A stretch of 16,484 bases of DNA, from contig JBCCFC010000125.1 of the NCBI GenBank assembly GCA_039029935.1, positions 1-16,484 of the forward strand, read 5' to 3'. A model generated the notes under the pieces. The model made no database searches. It saw nothing but the letters and a program-made list of their open reading frames with translations, and was not told the origin of the DNA. Source of the DNA: G039029935 sp039029935 (GTDB lineage: Bacteria > Chloroflexota > Anaerolineae > Caldilineales > Caldilineaceae). Both the position numbers and the translations under genes were made by a program. Of the stretch, positions 1-7,202 are shown in pieces (the stretch's first letter is position 1; every line of letters begins with the position of its first letter).

Positions 1-1
1 G

Positions 2-472
2 CTGAAGACCCTCGGCGGGGCGACCCTCGAGCCCGCCTTCGCGGAAGGGCGGGTCACGATCAATGGCGCGAAGGTCCTCGCGACCGACCTGCAGGCCTCG
101 AACGGCATCGTGCACCTGATTGACACGGTGCTGATCCCCGAGGGCTTCGCGCTCGAGCCGATCCCGGACGAGCTGCGCATCTACGCCGAGGCCCTGGAGC
201 TGCACGCCCTCGCCGTCGATCGCGGCGTCCCGATCTTCAACGCGGGCGACCACGAGGCCAGCGCGGCGATTTACGAGATCGCGGCGCAGTCGATGCTGCG
301 CCTCGGCGCCGGCCCGATGGACGAGGAGCTGATTGAGAAGCTGCGCAAGGACTGCGCAGAGGCCGCGCAGACGACCTCCGCGCGTGACCGCGCCTGGGAC
401 TACCGTCGCGTTGATATTTGGGACATAGAGGTCCTCCTGTATTATAACTGTTTGATGGCTAAATTGATGTAG
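2..472 (+). CDS. FAS1 (fasciclin) domain protein, C-terminal part, open at the left edge and with a probably foreign tail
   Basis: Frame 2 is open from the window edge, so the true start is missing. The GTG at 110 lies inside the domain and is not a start. Residues 1-44 are the end of a FAS1 domain: the VTINGAKVLATD strand, then the NGIVHLIDTVLIP motif that closes such domains. Residues 45-130 form an acidic helical segment (RGVPIFNAGDHEASAAIYEI) of a kind I associate with secreted FAS1 proteins of planctomycetes or similar phyla; I give it no function. FAS1 proteins are normally extracytoplasmic adhesion or anchoring proteins. DNA is very GC-rich up to about 405, then abruptly AT-rich. The last ~20 residues (WDIEVLLYYNCLMAKLM) look like random translation, so the real C-terminus is probably lost at a junction near 405-420. 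Confidence 0.7.
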   Translation: MKTLGGATLEPAFAEGRVTINGAKVLATDLQASNGIVHLIDTVLIPEGFALEPIPDELRIYAEALELHALAVDRGVPIFNAGDHEASAAIYEIAAQSMLRLGAGPMDEELIEKLRKDCAEAAQTTSARDRAWDYRRVDIWDIEVLLYYNCLMAKLM

Positions 473-643
473 CCTTGTCTTGATATTGAGACAATCATTC
501 GTATATATAGGTGTAGTATAGCAAAAGGCAAGTGTGGCAAAAAGTAGATGAATCATTAGCAAAACAAAGACGTAGGTGCTAAAATTCAACCCTATAGGTA
601 TACCATTATTTTTCTATTCTATCGTTACAAGTAAACATAAATC
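473..643. promoter_or_regulatory. Upstream region of the first paralog with candidate promoters
   Basis: This is an AT-rich non-coding stretch. The best candidate promoter is an extended -10 box, TGcTAAAAT (578-586), with a weak -35 TTAGCA at 557-562 and an 18-nt spacer, which would start transcription near 593. A second possibility is TTGATA (480-485), 16 nt, TATATA (502-507). A small inverted repeat TTGTCT/AGACAA (475-480 and 489-494) may be a hairpin. No convincing Shine-Dalgarno precedes the ATG at 644. Promoter calls are by eye from sigma70 consensus only. Confidence 0.35.
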
Positions 644-2500
644 ATGACAAAACAAACAGCACAAACTGGAACACAAATCATCGAATCACTCACCCAACAG
701 GAAATCGCATCATTCCTTGATGCCCTGTTGACCGAAGTCCCCACTGAAACTGTTACACAAGTACTCGCCCAACTATCACCTGACACCGGACAGACGCTCG
801 AAAAAATTCTATACGGTTCTCAAACCAGCAAAGATGAAGAGGAAACATCTTCCACTGACCTGTATCCCTCTCTGGCAAAACAGCAAGAGACATGGCAAAG
901 GCTCTGGGATGAATGGCAGGCCATTGTTGATGAGGCAGCCCAAGAAGAGGGAACATACATGGTGCAGGATGAGGACTGGGAACCGCCATATTTTGATACG
1001 CACGCCTATGAGAAGGATTTGGAGAGTGTGGTCATCAAAATGCAACCACTTATGGTAACTGCTGCCCAGCATCGCTTTCCGCCTGACCATAGCTTTGTCG
1101 ATGCCCTGCGCTATGCCGAGGAGACCATCTATAACGGGATACCGGATTGGATCGAGCTTTATGAGAATTTTGATATGGGCGAGATTGTGACCCAGTGTGT
1201 ATTGCAGTGGGAATGGATTAAAAACGACGATGAAGGGGCCGAGGTGGCTGACTTTGCGGAACGCATCTACAACGTGGAGGGGACCTTTAATCACACAACA
1301 TTGCATGAAAATACGGTGCTGGATTTCTTCTACGATGAGTTGAGCGAGAAACATCAACGGATGATTTTTGAAAAAATCAACGCAAACAAGGATTCAGCAC
1401 TTTGGAAAAGTGAATTGAGCGATTCAAACTCAGCTTGGCATTACATCTATATGTATTATGTCAGTGAATTTGCGCCAGAGCAGTATCTGGACAAGCTGCG
1501 TCCGACGATTGCACAGACATGGAAAAATGGGTTGCCGATTCTCGAAGATTTGCTCGCAAAGCACGAGTATGCAGAATGTCTTGTGGTTGTCGATGAAACG
1601 TTGAAGTCACTATTGAGTCGCAAAATACGTGACGATGAGACATGGGAACCCACCCAATCGCTATTGCTGCCAAAAGCCGAGCATTATACAGGTCCAGACG
1701 GAGGGTATGGTTCCGAGAAAAAATTATTGGACTACTATCGACAAGCGGCAACAGGTGTCGGCAACGCCGAATTAGCGAATACGATTTATCTCCAACAAAT
1801 GGTATTTCACCACTTTTATGATTGGCAGAAGATGCTGGATGCTTTTGCGCAAACGCCCGTTGCTGTGACAACACATGATGCACTCTATCAGGCATGGCGA
1901 GATTTGCTCATCAACCGTACCCGACCCGCTGTCCCCTATAGCCTATATAGTGGTCAGCGGCGTGGGGAACCCGTTGATATCTGGTGGCTCGACTGGCTCT
2001 TCAGGAGCATTGTTGACTACCCCAAGGATATCACCAAAGGTCAAGGCTATTTTCATCGACAGATGGAACAGTGGCTGGCTGCTTTACCTGCAAAAGGACA
2101 TGACAAGGGAGATGACTATCGCTTTTTGCGTTTACTTACCAGAGACTTGAATGAAATTGATGACACTGAATTCAGTCCCTATCCGCAATTTATCAATGGG
2201 GTCATCGAACCCAGCCAACTTGCCACCAAAGATGATAAGTCACGTCAGCATTTTTTGCGCCTGATGGCATCGTCCACGTTACCCGCAAGCGTTATGGCCT
2301 ATTGGCGGGCAAACCTAGTTCATTATGTACCCAGACCCGAGAATGCAACACACTCAAACTATGAGTCTCATGCAAGTTGGATGAGTACCCTGAAAGAGGT
2401 GACGCCCTCTGATTATGAGATGTTGTTGGCAGAATGGCACAGAAAACACAAACGACGACGGAATCTGTGGCGGGATATGGCGGCACAGGGGTTGTTGTAG
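644..2500 (+). CDS. Uncharacterised ~618-aa helical protein, paralog A of a tandem pair
   Basis: Function not recognised. The protein has no signal peptide or membrane segment and reads as a soluble, acidic, mostly helical protein. Visible landmarks are an N-terminal helical segment (IIESLTQQEIASFLDALL), a Ser/Thr/Glu-rich linker near residues 60-72, a Trp-rich block at about 84-118 (WQRLWDEW, then EEGTYMVQDEDWEPPYFD), a central block with EQYLDKLRPTIAQTW near 279-293, and a basic C-terminus (KHKRRRNLWRDM). The Trp-rich and C-terminal blocks remind me of the non-zinc-finger region of large bacterial SWIM-zinc-finger proteins, but no CxC...CxH SWIM motif is present; this likeness is from memory. 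The neighbour at 2584-4422 is a close paralog. The ATG is preceded by ACATAAATC with no Shine-Dalgarno, as in the paralog, so translation may be leaderless-like. Confidence 0.85.
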   Translation: MTKQTAQTGTQIIESLTQQEIASFLDALLTEVPTETVTQVLAQLSPDTGQTLEKILYGSQTSKDEEETSSTDLYPSLAKQQETWQRLWDEWQAIVDEAAQEEGTYMVQDEDWEPPYFDTHAYEKDLESVVIKMQPLMVTAAQHRFPPDHSFVDALRYAEETIYNGIPDWIELYENFDMGEIVTQCVLQWEWIKNDDEGAEVADFAERIYNVEGTFNHTTLHENTVLDFFYDELSEKHQRMIFEKINANKDSALWKSELSDSNSAWHYIYMYYVSEFAPEQYLDKLRPTIAQTWKNGLPILEDLLAKHEYAECLVVVDETLKSLLSRKIRDDETWEPTQSLLLPKAEHYTGPDGGYGSEKKLLDYYRQAATGVGNAELANTIYLQQMVFHHFYDWQKMLDAFAQTPVAVTTHDALYQAWRDLLINRTRPAVPYSLYSGQRRGEPVDIWWLDWLFRSIVDYPKDITKGQGYFHRQMEQWLAALPAKGHDKGDDYRFLRLLTRDLNEIDDTEFSPYPQFINGVIEPSQLATKDDKSRQHFLRLMASSTLPASVMAYWRANLVHYVPRPENATHSNYESHASWMSTLKEVTPSDYEMLLAEWHRKHKRRRNLWRDMAAQGLL

Positions 2501-2510
2501 AAATCTGTTG

Positions 2511-2529
2511 CGCAGGTTGGCAACCTGCG
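2511..2529. repeat. Perfect 19-bp palindrome between the paralogs
   Basis: CGCAGGTTG at 2511-2519, a single G at 2520, then CAACCTGCG at 2521-2529: 9-bp perfect arms around one base. It lies just after the stop of paralog A and before an AT-rich stretch. The core CAGGTTGGC(A/T)ACCTG recurs at 5898-5912, so this looks like a dispersed REP-like unit rather than only a local terminator, although the T-rich run that follows (about 2536-2565) could let it terminate transcription. Confidence 0.6.
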
Positions 2530-2583
2530 ATACTATATTTTTTTCATATTAATATTTTTTTCATATCTATACCAACAGAAATC

Positions 2584-4422
2584 ATGACCACACAAACTGG
2601 ATTACGAATCATCGAATCCCTCACCCAAAATGAATTAGCTTCACTCCTTGACGTCGTCTTTGCCGAATTGCCCAATGACACCGTTGCACACATGCTGGCA
2701 CAGTTGCCCACCGACACAGGCCAAACACTCGAAAAAATTCTGTATGGGACTCAAACCAGTGAAGAGACAACATCTTCCACTGGCCTGTCTCCCTCTCTGG
2801 CAAAACAGCAAGAAACATGGCAGAGCCTCTGGAGTGAATGGTATGACGTGGTTGATGAGGCGGCACAGGAAGAGGGGACGTACATGGTGCAAGATGAGCA
2901 TTGGGAACCGCCGTATTTTGACACCTACGCCTATGCGCAAGACTTGGACCGCGTCGCCGACAAAATGCGGACACTTGTGACCATCGCCGCTGAGTATCGC
3001 TTTAATCCTGATGAGGGCTTTGTCGATACACTGCTCTATGCAGAGACGGAAATCAAAAACGCAATGCCTGAGTGGGTTGAGATTATGGATGGGTTTGATA
3101 TCGGAGAAAGCGTGACGGACTGTCTGCTACAATGGGAATGGATTACAAACGATTATGAAGGCTTTGAGGTCGCAGAGTTTGCGGACCGAATACGGGGTGT
3201 GGTCGATGAACTGAGAAGCACAACGCTCGATAGGCAAACCATCATCGCCTTTTTCACGGCTCAATTGCCAGAACAAGATCAACGGACCATTTTTGATGAA
3301 TTCAACAAGGTCAAAGACGTATCACCCTTTTGGCAGAGAATGCTAAATAGTTCAGGCTCTTATTGGCATGGTATCTATATGTCTTATGTCGATAAATTCT
3401 CGCCAGAACAATATCTGGACAAGCTACGCCCGACGATTGCACAAACATGGCAGAATGGGTTGCCCGTTCTCGAAGATTTGCTGGCAAAGCAGGAGTATGC
3501 AGAGAGCCTTGTGGTTGTCGATGAAACAGTGGAGTCGCTTTTGCGTAGTAGAGGTGATGTCCCATGGGAACCCAAACGATCACTATTCCTTCAAAAAATT
3601 GGGCACTTTTCTGGCCCAAGCGGAGACTATGGTTCTGAGAAAATATTATTGGACTACTATCGACAGGCAGCTATCGGTGTTGGCAACACGGAATTGGTGA
3701 ATACGCTGCATATCCAACAAATCGTATGTAACCACTTTTATGATTGGCAGAAGATGTTTGATACATTTGAGCAAACACCCGTGGCTGTGACCACGCGCGA
3801 TGCACTCTATCAGGCTTGGCGAGACTATCTCATCGACCGGAGCCGACCCGCTACCGCTTATGGTGCATTTAGCAGTTATGGACGCGAAGCACGCATTGAG
3901 GTATGGTGGCTCGATTGGCTCTTCAAAAGCATTGTGGATTTCCCAAAGGATAGTGCCAAAGGTCAGGGCTATTTTCACCAACAGATGGAGCAATGGCTGG
4001 CGACTTTACCTCAGAATGGGCGTCGCCAAGGGGATGACTATCATTTTTTGCGCTTGTTGACCAAGGATTTGTACGAAATTGGTGATGCTGAATTCAGCCC
4101 CTATCCACAATTTATCAACAGCGTCATCCAGCCAAAGCAACTTGCGACCAAAGATGACAAGTCACGTCAGCACTATTTGCGCCTAATGGCATCACCAACG
4201 TTAGCCGCAAGCGTCATGGCCTATTGGCGGGCAAACCTTGTCCATTTTGTCCCCGAACCCGACAGTACGACAGGCTCAAATTATGAGTCTCACGCAAGTT
4301 GGATGGTTGTCCTGAAAGAGGTGATGCCTTCTGATTATAAGACGTTGTTGGCTGTGTGGCGAAACAAACACCATCGACGACGGAATTTATGGCGGGATAT
4401 GAGAGCGAAGGGGCTGGTGTAG
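2584..4422 (+). CDS. Uncharacterised ~612-aa helical protein, paralog B of a tandem pair
   Basis: Function not recognised. The frame is open upstream to 2434, but those codons overlap paralog A and a palindrome. The ATG at 2584 aligns exactly with the start of paralog A (both AAATCATGAC, then an IIESLTQ block), so it is the start used here. The two proteins match end to end: N-terminal helices, the EEGTYMVQDE...WEPPYFD block, EQYLDKLRPTIAQTW, the QGYFH..MEQWLA segment and the basic KHHRRRNLWRDM terminus. In one 43-residue central stretch I count only 5 differences. Divergence is greatest in the Ser/Thr linker and around residues 205-265. Only 83 bases separate the two genes, so they are probably co-transcribed. 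Retention of both intact copies suggests both are used. Confidence 0.85.
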   Translation: MTTQTGLRIIESLTQNELASLLDVVFAELPNDTVAHMLAQLPTDTGQTLEKILYGTQTSEETTSSTGLSPSLAKQQETWQSLWSEWYDVVDEAAQEEGTYMVQDEHWEPPYFDTYAYAQDLDRVADKMRTLVTIAAEYRFNPDEGFVDTLLYAETEIKNAMPEWVEIMDGFDIGESVTDCLLQWEWITNDYEGFEVAEFADRIRGVVDELRSTTLDRQTIIAFFTAQLPEQDQRTIFDEFNKVKDVSPFWQRMLNSSGSYWHGIYMSYVDKFSPEQYLDKLRPTIAQTWQNGLPVLEDLLAKQEYAESLVVVDETVESLLRSRGDVPWEPKRSLFLQKIGHFSGPSGDYGSEKILLDYYRQAAIGVGNTELVNTLHIQQIVCNHFYDWQKMFDTFEQTPVAVTTRDALYQAWRDYLIDRSRPATAYGAFSSYGREARIEVWWLDWLFKSIVDFPKDSAKGQGYFHQQMEQWLATLPQNGRRQGDDYHFLRLLTKDLYEIGDAEFSPYPQFINSVIQPKQLATKDDKSRQHYLRLMASPTLAASVMAYWRANLVHFVPEPDSTTGSNYESHASWMVVLKEVMPSDYKTLLAVWRNKHHRRRNLWRDMRAKGLV

Positions 4423-4453
4423 AAAATATAAAATATCACAGTTGTGAGACGCG

Positions 4454-4624
4454 ATGATGCGGGTTCTGACATTAGGCCATGTTGTACTCTACTCACCCGG
4501 CAGTGTCCCAATCATCGCCAGTGCCAATTCTGCACAATATTTGCCAATGGACATGGTCACAACATTAGGCGCACCTCAAGTTATTGCTGACAGCCAAGAG
4601 TTGCTTGAAATGCTCTACACATAA
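4454..4624 (+). pseudogene. 56-aa ORF, possible remnant of a larger gene
   Basis: The ORF reads MMRVLTLGHVVLYSPGSV onward and ends ..SQELLEMLYT. Composition is protein-like, with regular hydrophobic spacing and a helical end, rather than the Ser/Arg-rich look of chance frames. A stop codon (TGA at 4445-4447) lies just upstream in frame, and no Shine-Dalgarno precedes the ATG. It could be the C-terminal stump of a decayed gene or a small real protein. I do not recognise the family. Confidence 0.25.
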
Positions 4625-4647
4625 AATATGAACAGATGGTTTTGTGA

Positions 4648-4677
4648 TTGGATCAGAAAGGACATATGTGCTAGAAT
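4648..4677 (+). promoter_or_regulatory. Candidate sigma70-type promoter for the WGR-ligase gene
   Basis: TTGGAT at 4648-4653, an 18-nt spacer, then TAGAAT at 4672-4677 preceded by TG-C, an extended -10. The local string TGCTAGAATT closely matches TGCTAAAATT at 578-587 upstream of paralog A, suggesting a shared promoter type. Transcription would begin near 4684, giving a leader of about 90 nt. Confidence 0.4.
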
Positions 4678-4776
4678 TGGAGTTCCCTGCATATTCTCCC
4701 TATCCCCACAATCATGAATCTCAAAAATTTGGCGTTTTATTTTAAATTAAACCAAAATGGTTGAAAGGATAGCACA

Positions 4777-5865
4777 ATGTCTCAAAATACAATCACAGAA
4801 ACCATCACACTTTACTTTACCCAAGGCAGCAGTGACAAAATCTACACAGCAGCCATCGAAGAAGTCGAGGCGGATCAATATTTGGTCAACTTTGCCTATG
4901 GGCGGCGCGGGGCCACGCTCAAGACGGGGACCAAGACCAAGAAGCCTGTAGCCTATGATGCGGCCAAGAAAGCGTATGACAAGTTGGTGAAGAGCAAGAC
5001 GGTGAAGGGCTATAAACCGGGGGATGAGGGGCCGCAGTATGTTCATATGGATTCAGATGCGCGCGATACAGGTGTCCACTGTCAATTGCTAAACCCGTTG
5101 GAAGAAGCGGAGGTGGTGCAGTACATTGAGGATGATGCGTGGTGGGCGCAGGAGAAGCAGGATGGCAAACGCATGTTGCTCTGGAAAACGGCGGATGGGG
5201 TGACGGCGATCAACCGTACTGGTTTCTCTGTGGGTGCGCCTGATGTTATCATTAACCGTGCCCAAGAGATTACCCAGTCCTACTTGGTCGATGGTGAAGC
5301 GGTGGGTGAAACGCTCTATGTCTTTGATTTGCTTGAGCTTGATGGCAAAGATATACGTACATTGCCCTATGCCAAACGATTGGCGCATCTGGAAGGGCTG
5401 GGGTTGGGTAGTTCTGTGAGCGATCCCATTGTGGTTGTAGAAACAGCCAAGACGCCCGACGCCAAACAGCAGCTTTATGATCGACTGAATCAGGTGGATG
5501 CAGAAGGACTGGTCTTCAAAAATCACACAGCAGCCTATACTGTCGGTCGCCCCAACAGTGGTGGCAACCAGATGAAATTCAAGTTCTATGCCACTGCCTC
5601 GGTGCTTGTCACCAAGGTCAACGATAAGCGCAGTGTGGCCGTTGCCGTGTTTGATGGGGCGAATCAAGTTGAGATCGGCAATGTCACCATCCCAGCCAAT
5701 AAAGATGTGCCTGCTGTGGATGACGTGGTTGAGGTGCGTTATCTCTATGCTTATGAGGGCGGGAGCTTGTATCAGCCAACCTATATTGGGGTTCGTGATG
5801 ATATTTCTGTAGCGGATTGTAGCATATCGCAATTGAAATATAAGCGTGAAGTTGCATTGGCATAA
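4777..5865 (+). CDS. WGR domain - ATP-dependent DNA/RNA ligase-like protein
   Basis: This is a 362-aa two-part protein. Residues ~5-85 are a WGR-like domain (strand-rich; YGRRG at 41-45 in place of the usual WGR.G), a nucleic-acid-binding module known from PARPs and bacterial MolR-type proteins. Residues ~100-270 are a nucleotidyltransferase of the ATP-dependent ligase superfamily: motif I EKQDGKR with presumed adenylated Lys127, LVDGEAVG (E174), motif III-like YVFDLLELDG, motif IV EGLVFKN (E243, K248) and motif V MKFKF (K267, K269). Residues ~272-345 look like an OB-fold. The core motifs seem intact, so nick sealing or end joining by adenylate transfer is expected; DNA versus RNA substrate cannot be told. 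At 362 aa it is a minimal-type ligase. AAAGGAT before the ATG supports this start. It lies downstream of the two unknown paralogs, apparently with its own promoter. Confidence 0.85.
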   Translation: MSQNTITETITLYFTQGSSDKIYTAAIEEVEADQYLVNFAYGRRGATLKTGTKTKKPVAYDAAKKAYDKLVKSKTVKGYKPGDEGPQYVHMDSDARDTGVHCQLLNPLEEAEVVQYIEDDAWWAQEKQDGKRMLLWKTADGVTAINRTGFSVGAPDVIINRAQEITQSYLVDGEAVGETLYVFDLLELDGKDIRTLPYAKRLAHLEGLGLGSSVSDPIVVVETAKTPDAKQQLYDRLNQVDAEGLVFKNHTAAYTVGRPNSGGNQMKFKFYATASVLVTKVNDKRSVAVAVFDGANQVEIGNVTIPANKDVPAVDDVVEVRYLYAYEGGSLYQPTYIGVRDDISVADCSISQLKYKREVALA

Positions 5866-5889
5866 ATGTCCATGACAAGGGACAAAGGA

Positions 5890-5940
5890 CAGTAACACAG
5901 GTTGGCTACCTGCACCACAGATAACCAATCTGTGTTACTG
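5890..5940. repeat. Inverted repeat after the ligase gene (possible terminator or REP-like element)
   Basis: CAGTAACACAGGTTGG (5890-5905) pairs with CCAATCTGTGTTACTG (5925-5940), 15 of 16 positions complementary, with a 19-nt loop. The left arm runs into CAGGTTGGCTACCTG (5898-5912), a near copy of the palindrome at 2511-2529. No clear T-run follows. It may separate the ligase transcript from the next cassette. Confidence 0.55.
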
Positions 5941-5994
5941 GTTTACACTTTCCTATTCAATGAAAAATAATTAAAGGAGCAGAGGGAACAAGAA

Positions 5995-7134
5995 GTGAGT
6001 ATGAATATCTATGACCAACTCGGCATCACACCCGTCATCAATGCATCGGGGAGCCAGACCGTTCTAGGTGGTTCAATCGTCTCGGAGGGTGTCCAAGCCG
6101 CGATGGATGCAGCCAATGCCTCTTTTGCTTCAATGGCGGAAGTGCTGGATAAAACGGGTGCAGTGATTGCAGACCAACTGAGGGCAGAGGAAGCCTTTGT
6201 GACTTCTGGCTGTTTTGCCGCGTTGGTCTTGAGTGCCGCCTCTGCTATGACGATTGACGAGACTGACAAAATTGGGCAACTGCCTGACACAACGGGGCTG
6301 CGCAATGAATTCTTGATTCAGAAGAAGCTGCGCTATCACTATGACAAGTGCATCTCTGTCGCTGGTGGGACATTGGTCGAGGTTGGTGATGAACACGAAA
6401 CAACGGTTGCGGACATGGAAGCGGCCATTGGCCCCAATACCGCAGGCATCCTCATGCTGGCACGGAGTGAAGGGACACCGGGCACACTCGATATCCCACA
6501 GCTTGTGACAATTGCAGACAATGCAGGCATCGCGCTGATCTTGGACGCTGCCGCCGAGATTTATCCGCTAGAGCGCATGACAACGTTACCCTCTTCTGGC
6601 GCGGCACTGGTTGCGTATGGGGCCAAGTACCTTGGCTCAACCAACTCATCAGGGATTCTTTGTGGCAAACGCAAGTATGTCGAGACCGCCAAACTGCATA
6701 ACTTTGTCGCCTATGAAACCCTTGATGGCCCCAGTTATGAGGATAATATTGGACGGGGCTATAAAGTTGACCGCCAAGAAGCGATTGCCACAGCAGTAGC
6801 CTTGCAAGAATGGTTGACAATGGACCACGAAGAGCGGCTCCTGGTTGAATCTCAGCGTATCGACACCATTTTCCAATACTTGGCAGATATTGACCATATT
6901 TGGGCTACAAATGTCTGGGGCGAGGAAAAAGAACCTTGGATGCGTCTCCGTCTTTCGCTGGATACCGCAGCACTGGGCAAAACATCCACCGACCTGGTTG
7001 ATGAGCTAAAGGCTGGTTCCCCCAGCATTTGGACGCGCCCAGTGGGTGACGCGGATATCTTCATGACTGTCCACACGTTGAAAGAGGGTGAGGCAGAGAT
7101 TGTCGGTCAACGGCTGCGTGAGATTTTGGGGTAA
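5995..7134 (+). CDS. DgaE/SelA-like PLP-dependent lyase
   Basis: This 379-aa fold-type I PLP enzyme belongs to the family containing D-glucosaminate-6-phosphate ammonia-lyase (DgaE) and resembling selenocysteine synthase SelA. It starts with the family opening YDQLGITPVINASGSQTVLGGS. Asp184 (LILDAAAEIYP) should contact the pyridine nitrogen, and Lys211 (VAYGAKYLGSTNSSG) is the expected Schiff-base lysine. Length is typical. It is followed 68 bases later by an EF_0837-type amidohydrolase, a common pairing, which suggests breakdown of an amino sugar or amino-acid-like compound; the substrate cannot be told. The start is either GTG 5995 (8 nt after AGAGGG at 5981-5986) or ATG 6001; I favour GTG on spacing. 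SelA itself is unlikely because no selenocysteine genes are nearby and the protein is short. Confidence 0.85.
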   Translation: MSMNIYDQLGITPVINASGSQTVLGGSIVSEGVQAAMDAANASFASMAEVLDKTGAVIADQLRAEEAFVTSGCFAALVLSAASAMTIDETDKIGQLPDTTGLRNEFLIQKKLRYHYDKCISVAGGTLVEVGDEHETTVADMEAAIGPNTAGILMLARSEGTPGTLDIPQLVTIADNAGIALILDAAAEIYPLERMTTLPSSGAALVAYGAKYLGSTNSSGILCGKRKYVETAKLHNFVAYETLDGPSYEDNIGRGYKVDRQEAIATAVALQEWLTMDHEERLLVESQRIDTIFQYLADIDHIWATNVWGEEKEPWMRLRLSLDTAALGKTSTDLVDELKAGSPSIWTRPVGDADIFMTVHTLKEGEAEIVGQRLREILG

Positions 7135-7139
7135 AGTAT

Positions 7140-7172
7140 AGAAGTCCGACTTTTAGCAAAAGTCGGACTTCT
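7140..7172. repeat. Perfect 15-bp hairpin between the lyase and amidohydrolase genes
   Basis: AGAAGTCCGACTTTT (7140-7154), loop AGC, AAAAGTCGGACTTCT (7158-7172): fully complementary arms. The left arm ends in TTTT before the loop, but no T-run follows the right arm, so it is a poor intrinsic terminator. It looks like a REP-type or mRNA-stabilising intercistronic hairpin between two genes that probably share a transcript. Confidence 0.65.
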
Positions 7173-7202
7173 GATGTCTACAACATCGAAGTGAGGTAAC
7201 TT

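Larger units (their letters stand above)
4423..4776. other. 354-base gap: small ORF, promoter for the ligase gene, no other gene seen
   Basis: After paralog B comes a short inverted repeat TCACA/TGTGA (4436-4447) without a T-run, then a 56-codon ORF (4454-4624), then an AT-rich leader with a promoter-like pair at 4648-4677. A possible ribosome-binding site, AAAGGAT, lies at about 4764-4770. I see no RNA gene and no further coding potential. Confidence 0.5.

Noticed and set aside
110..472. Start of a new gene at GTG 110
   Set aside because: The frame is open to the window edge and the codons before 110 encode the conserved part of a FAS1 domain, so 110 is internal.
809..1357. Long minus-strand frame of 182 codons opposite paralog A
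   Set aside because: It is a shadow of the plus-strand gene, with no ribosome-binding site and no recognisable family.
2434..2583. N-terminal extension of paralog B back to 2434
   Set aside because: It would overlap the end of paralog A and translate a palindrome and an AT-rich spacer; paralog A shows the true start is at 2584.
5089..5928. 279-codon minus-strand frame opposite the ligase gene
   Set aside because: The plus-strand frame has full ligase motifs; the opposite frame is His/Ile-rich, has no domain likeness and runs through a repeat.
7140..7172. Classic intrinsic terminator
   Set aside because: The hairpin is strong but is followed by GATGTC and not a T-run, and the two flanking genes form a cassette.
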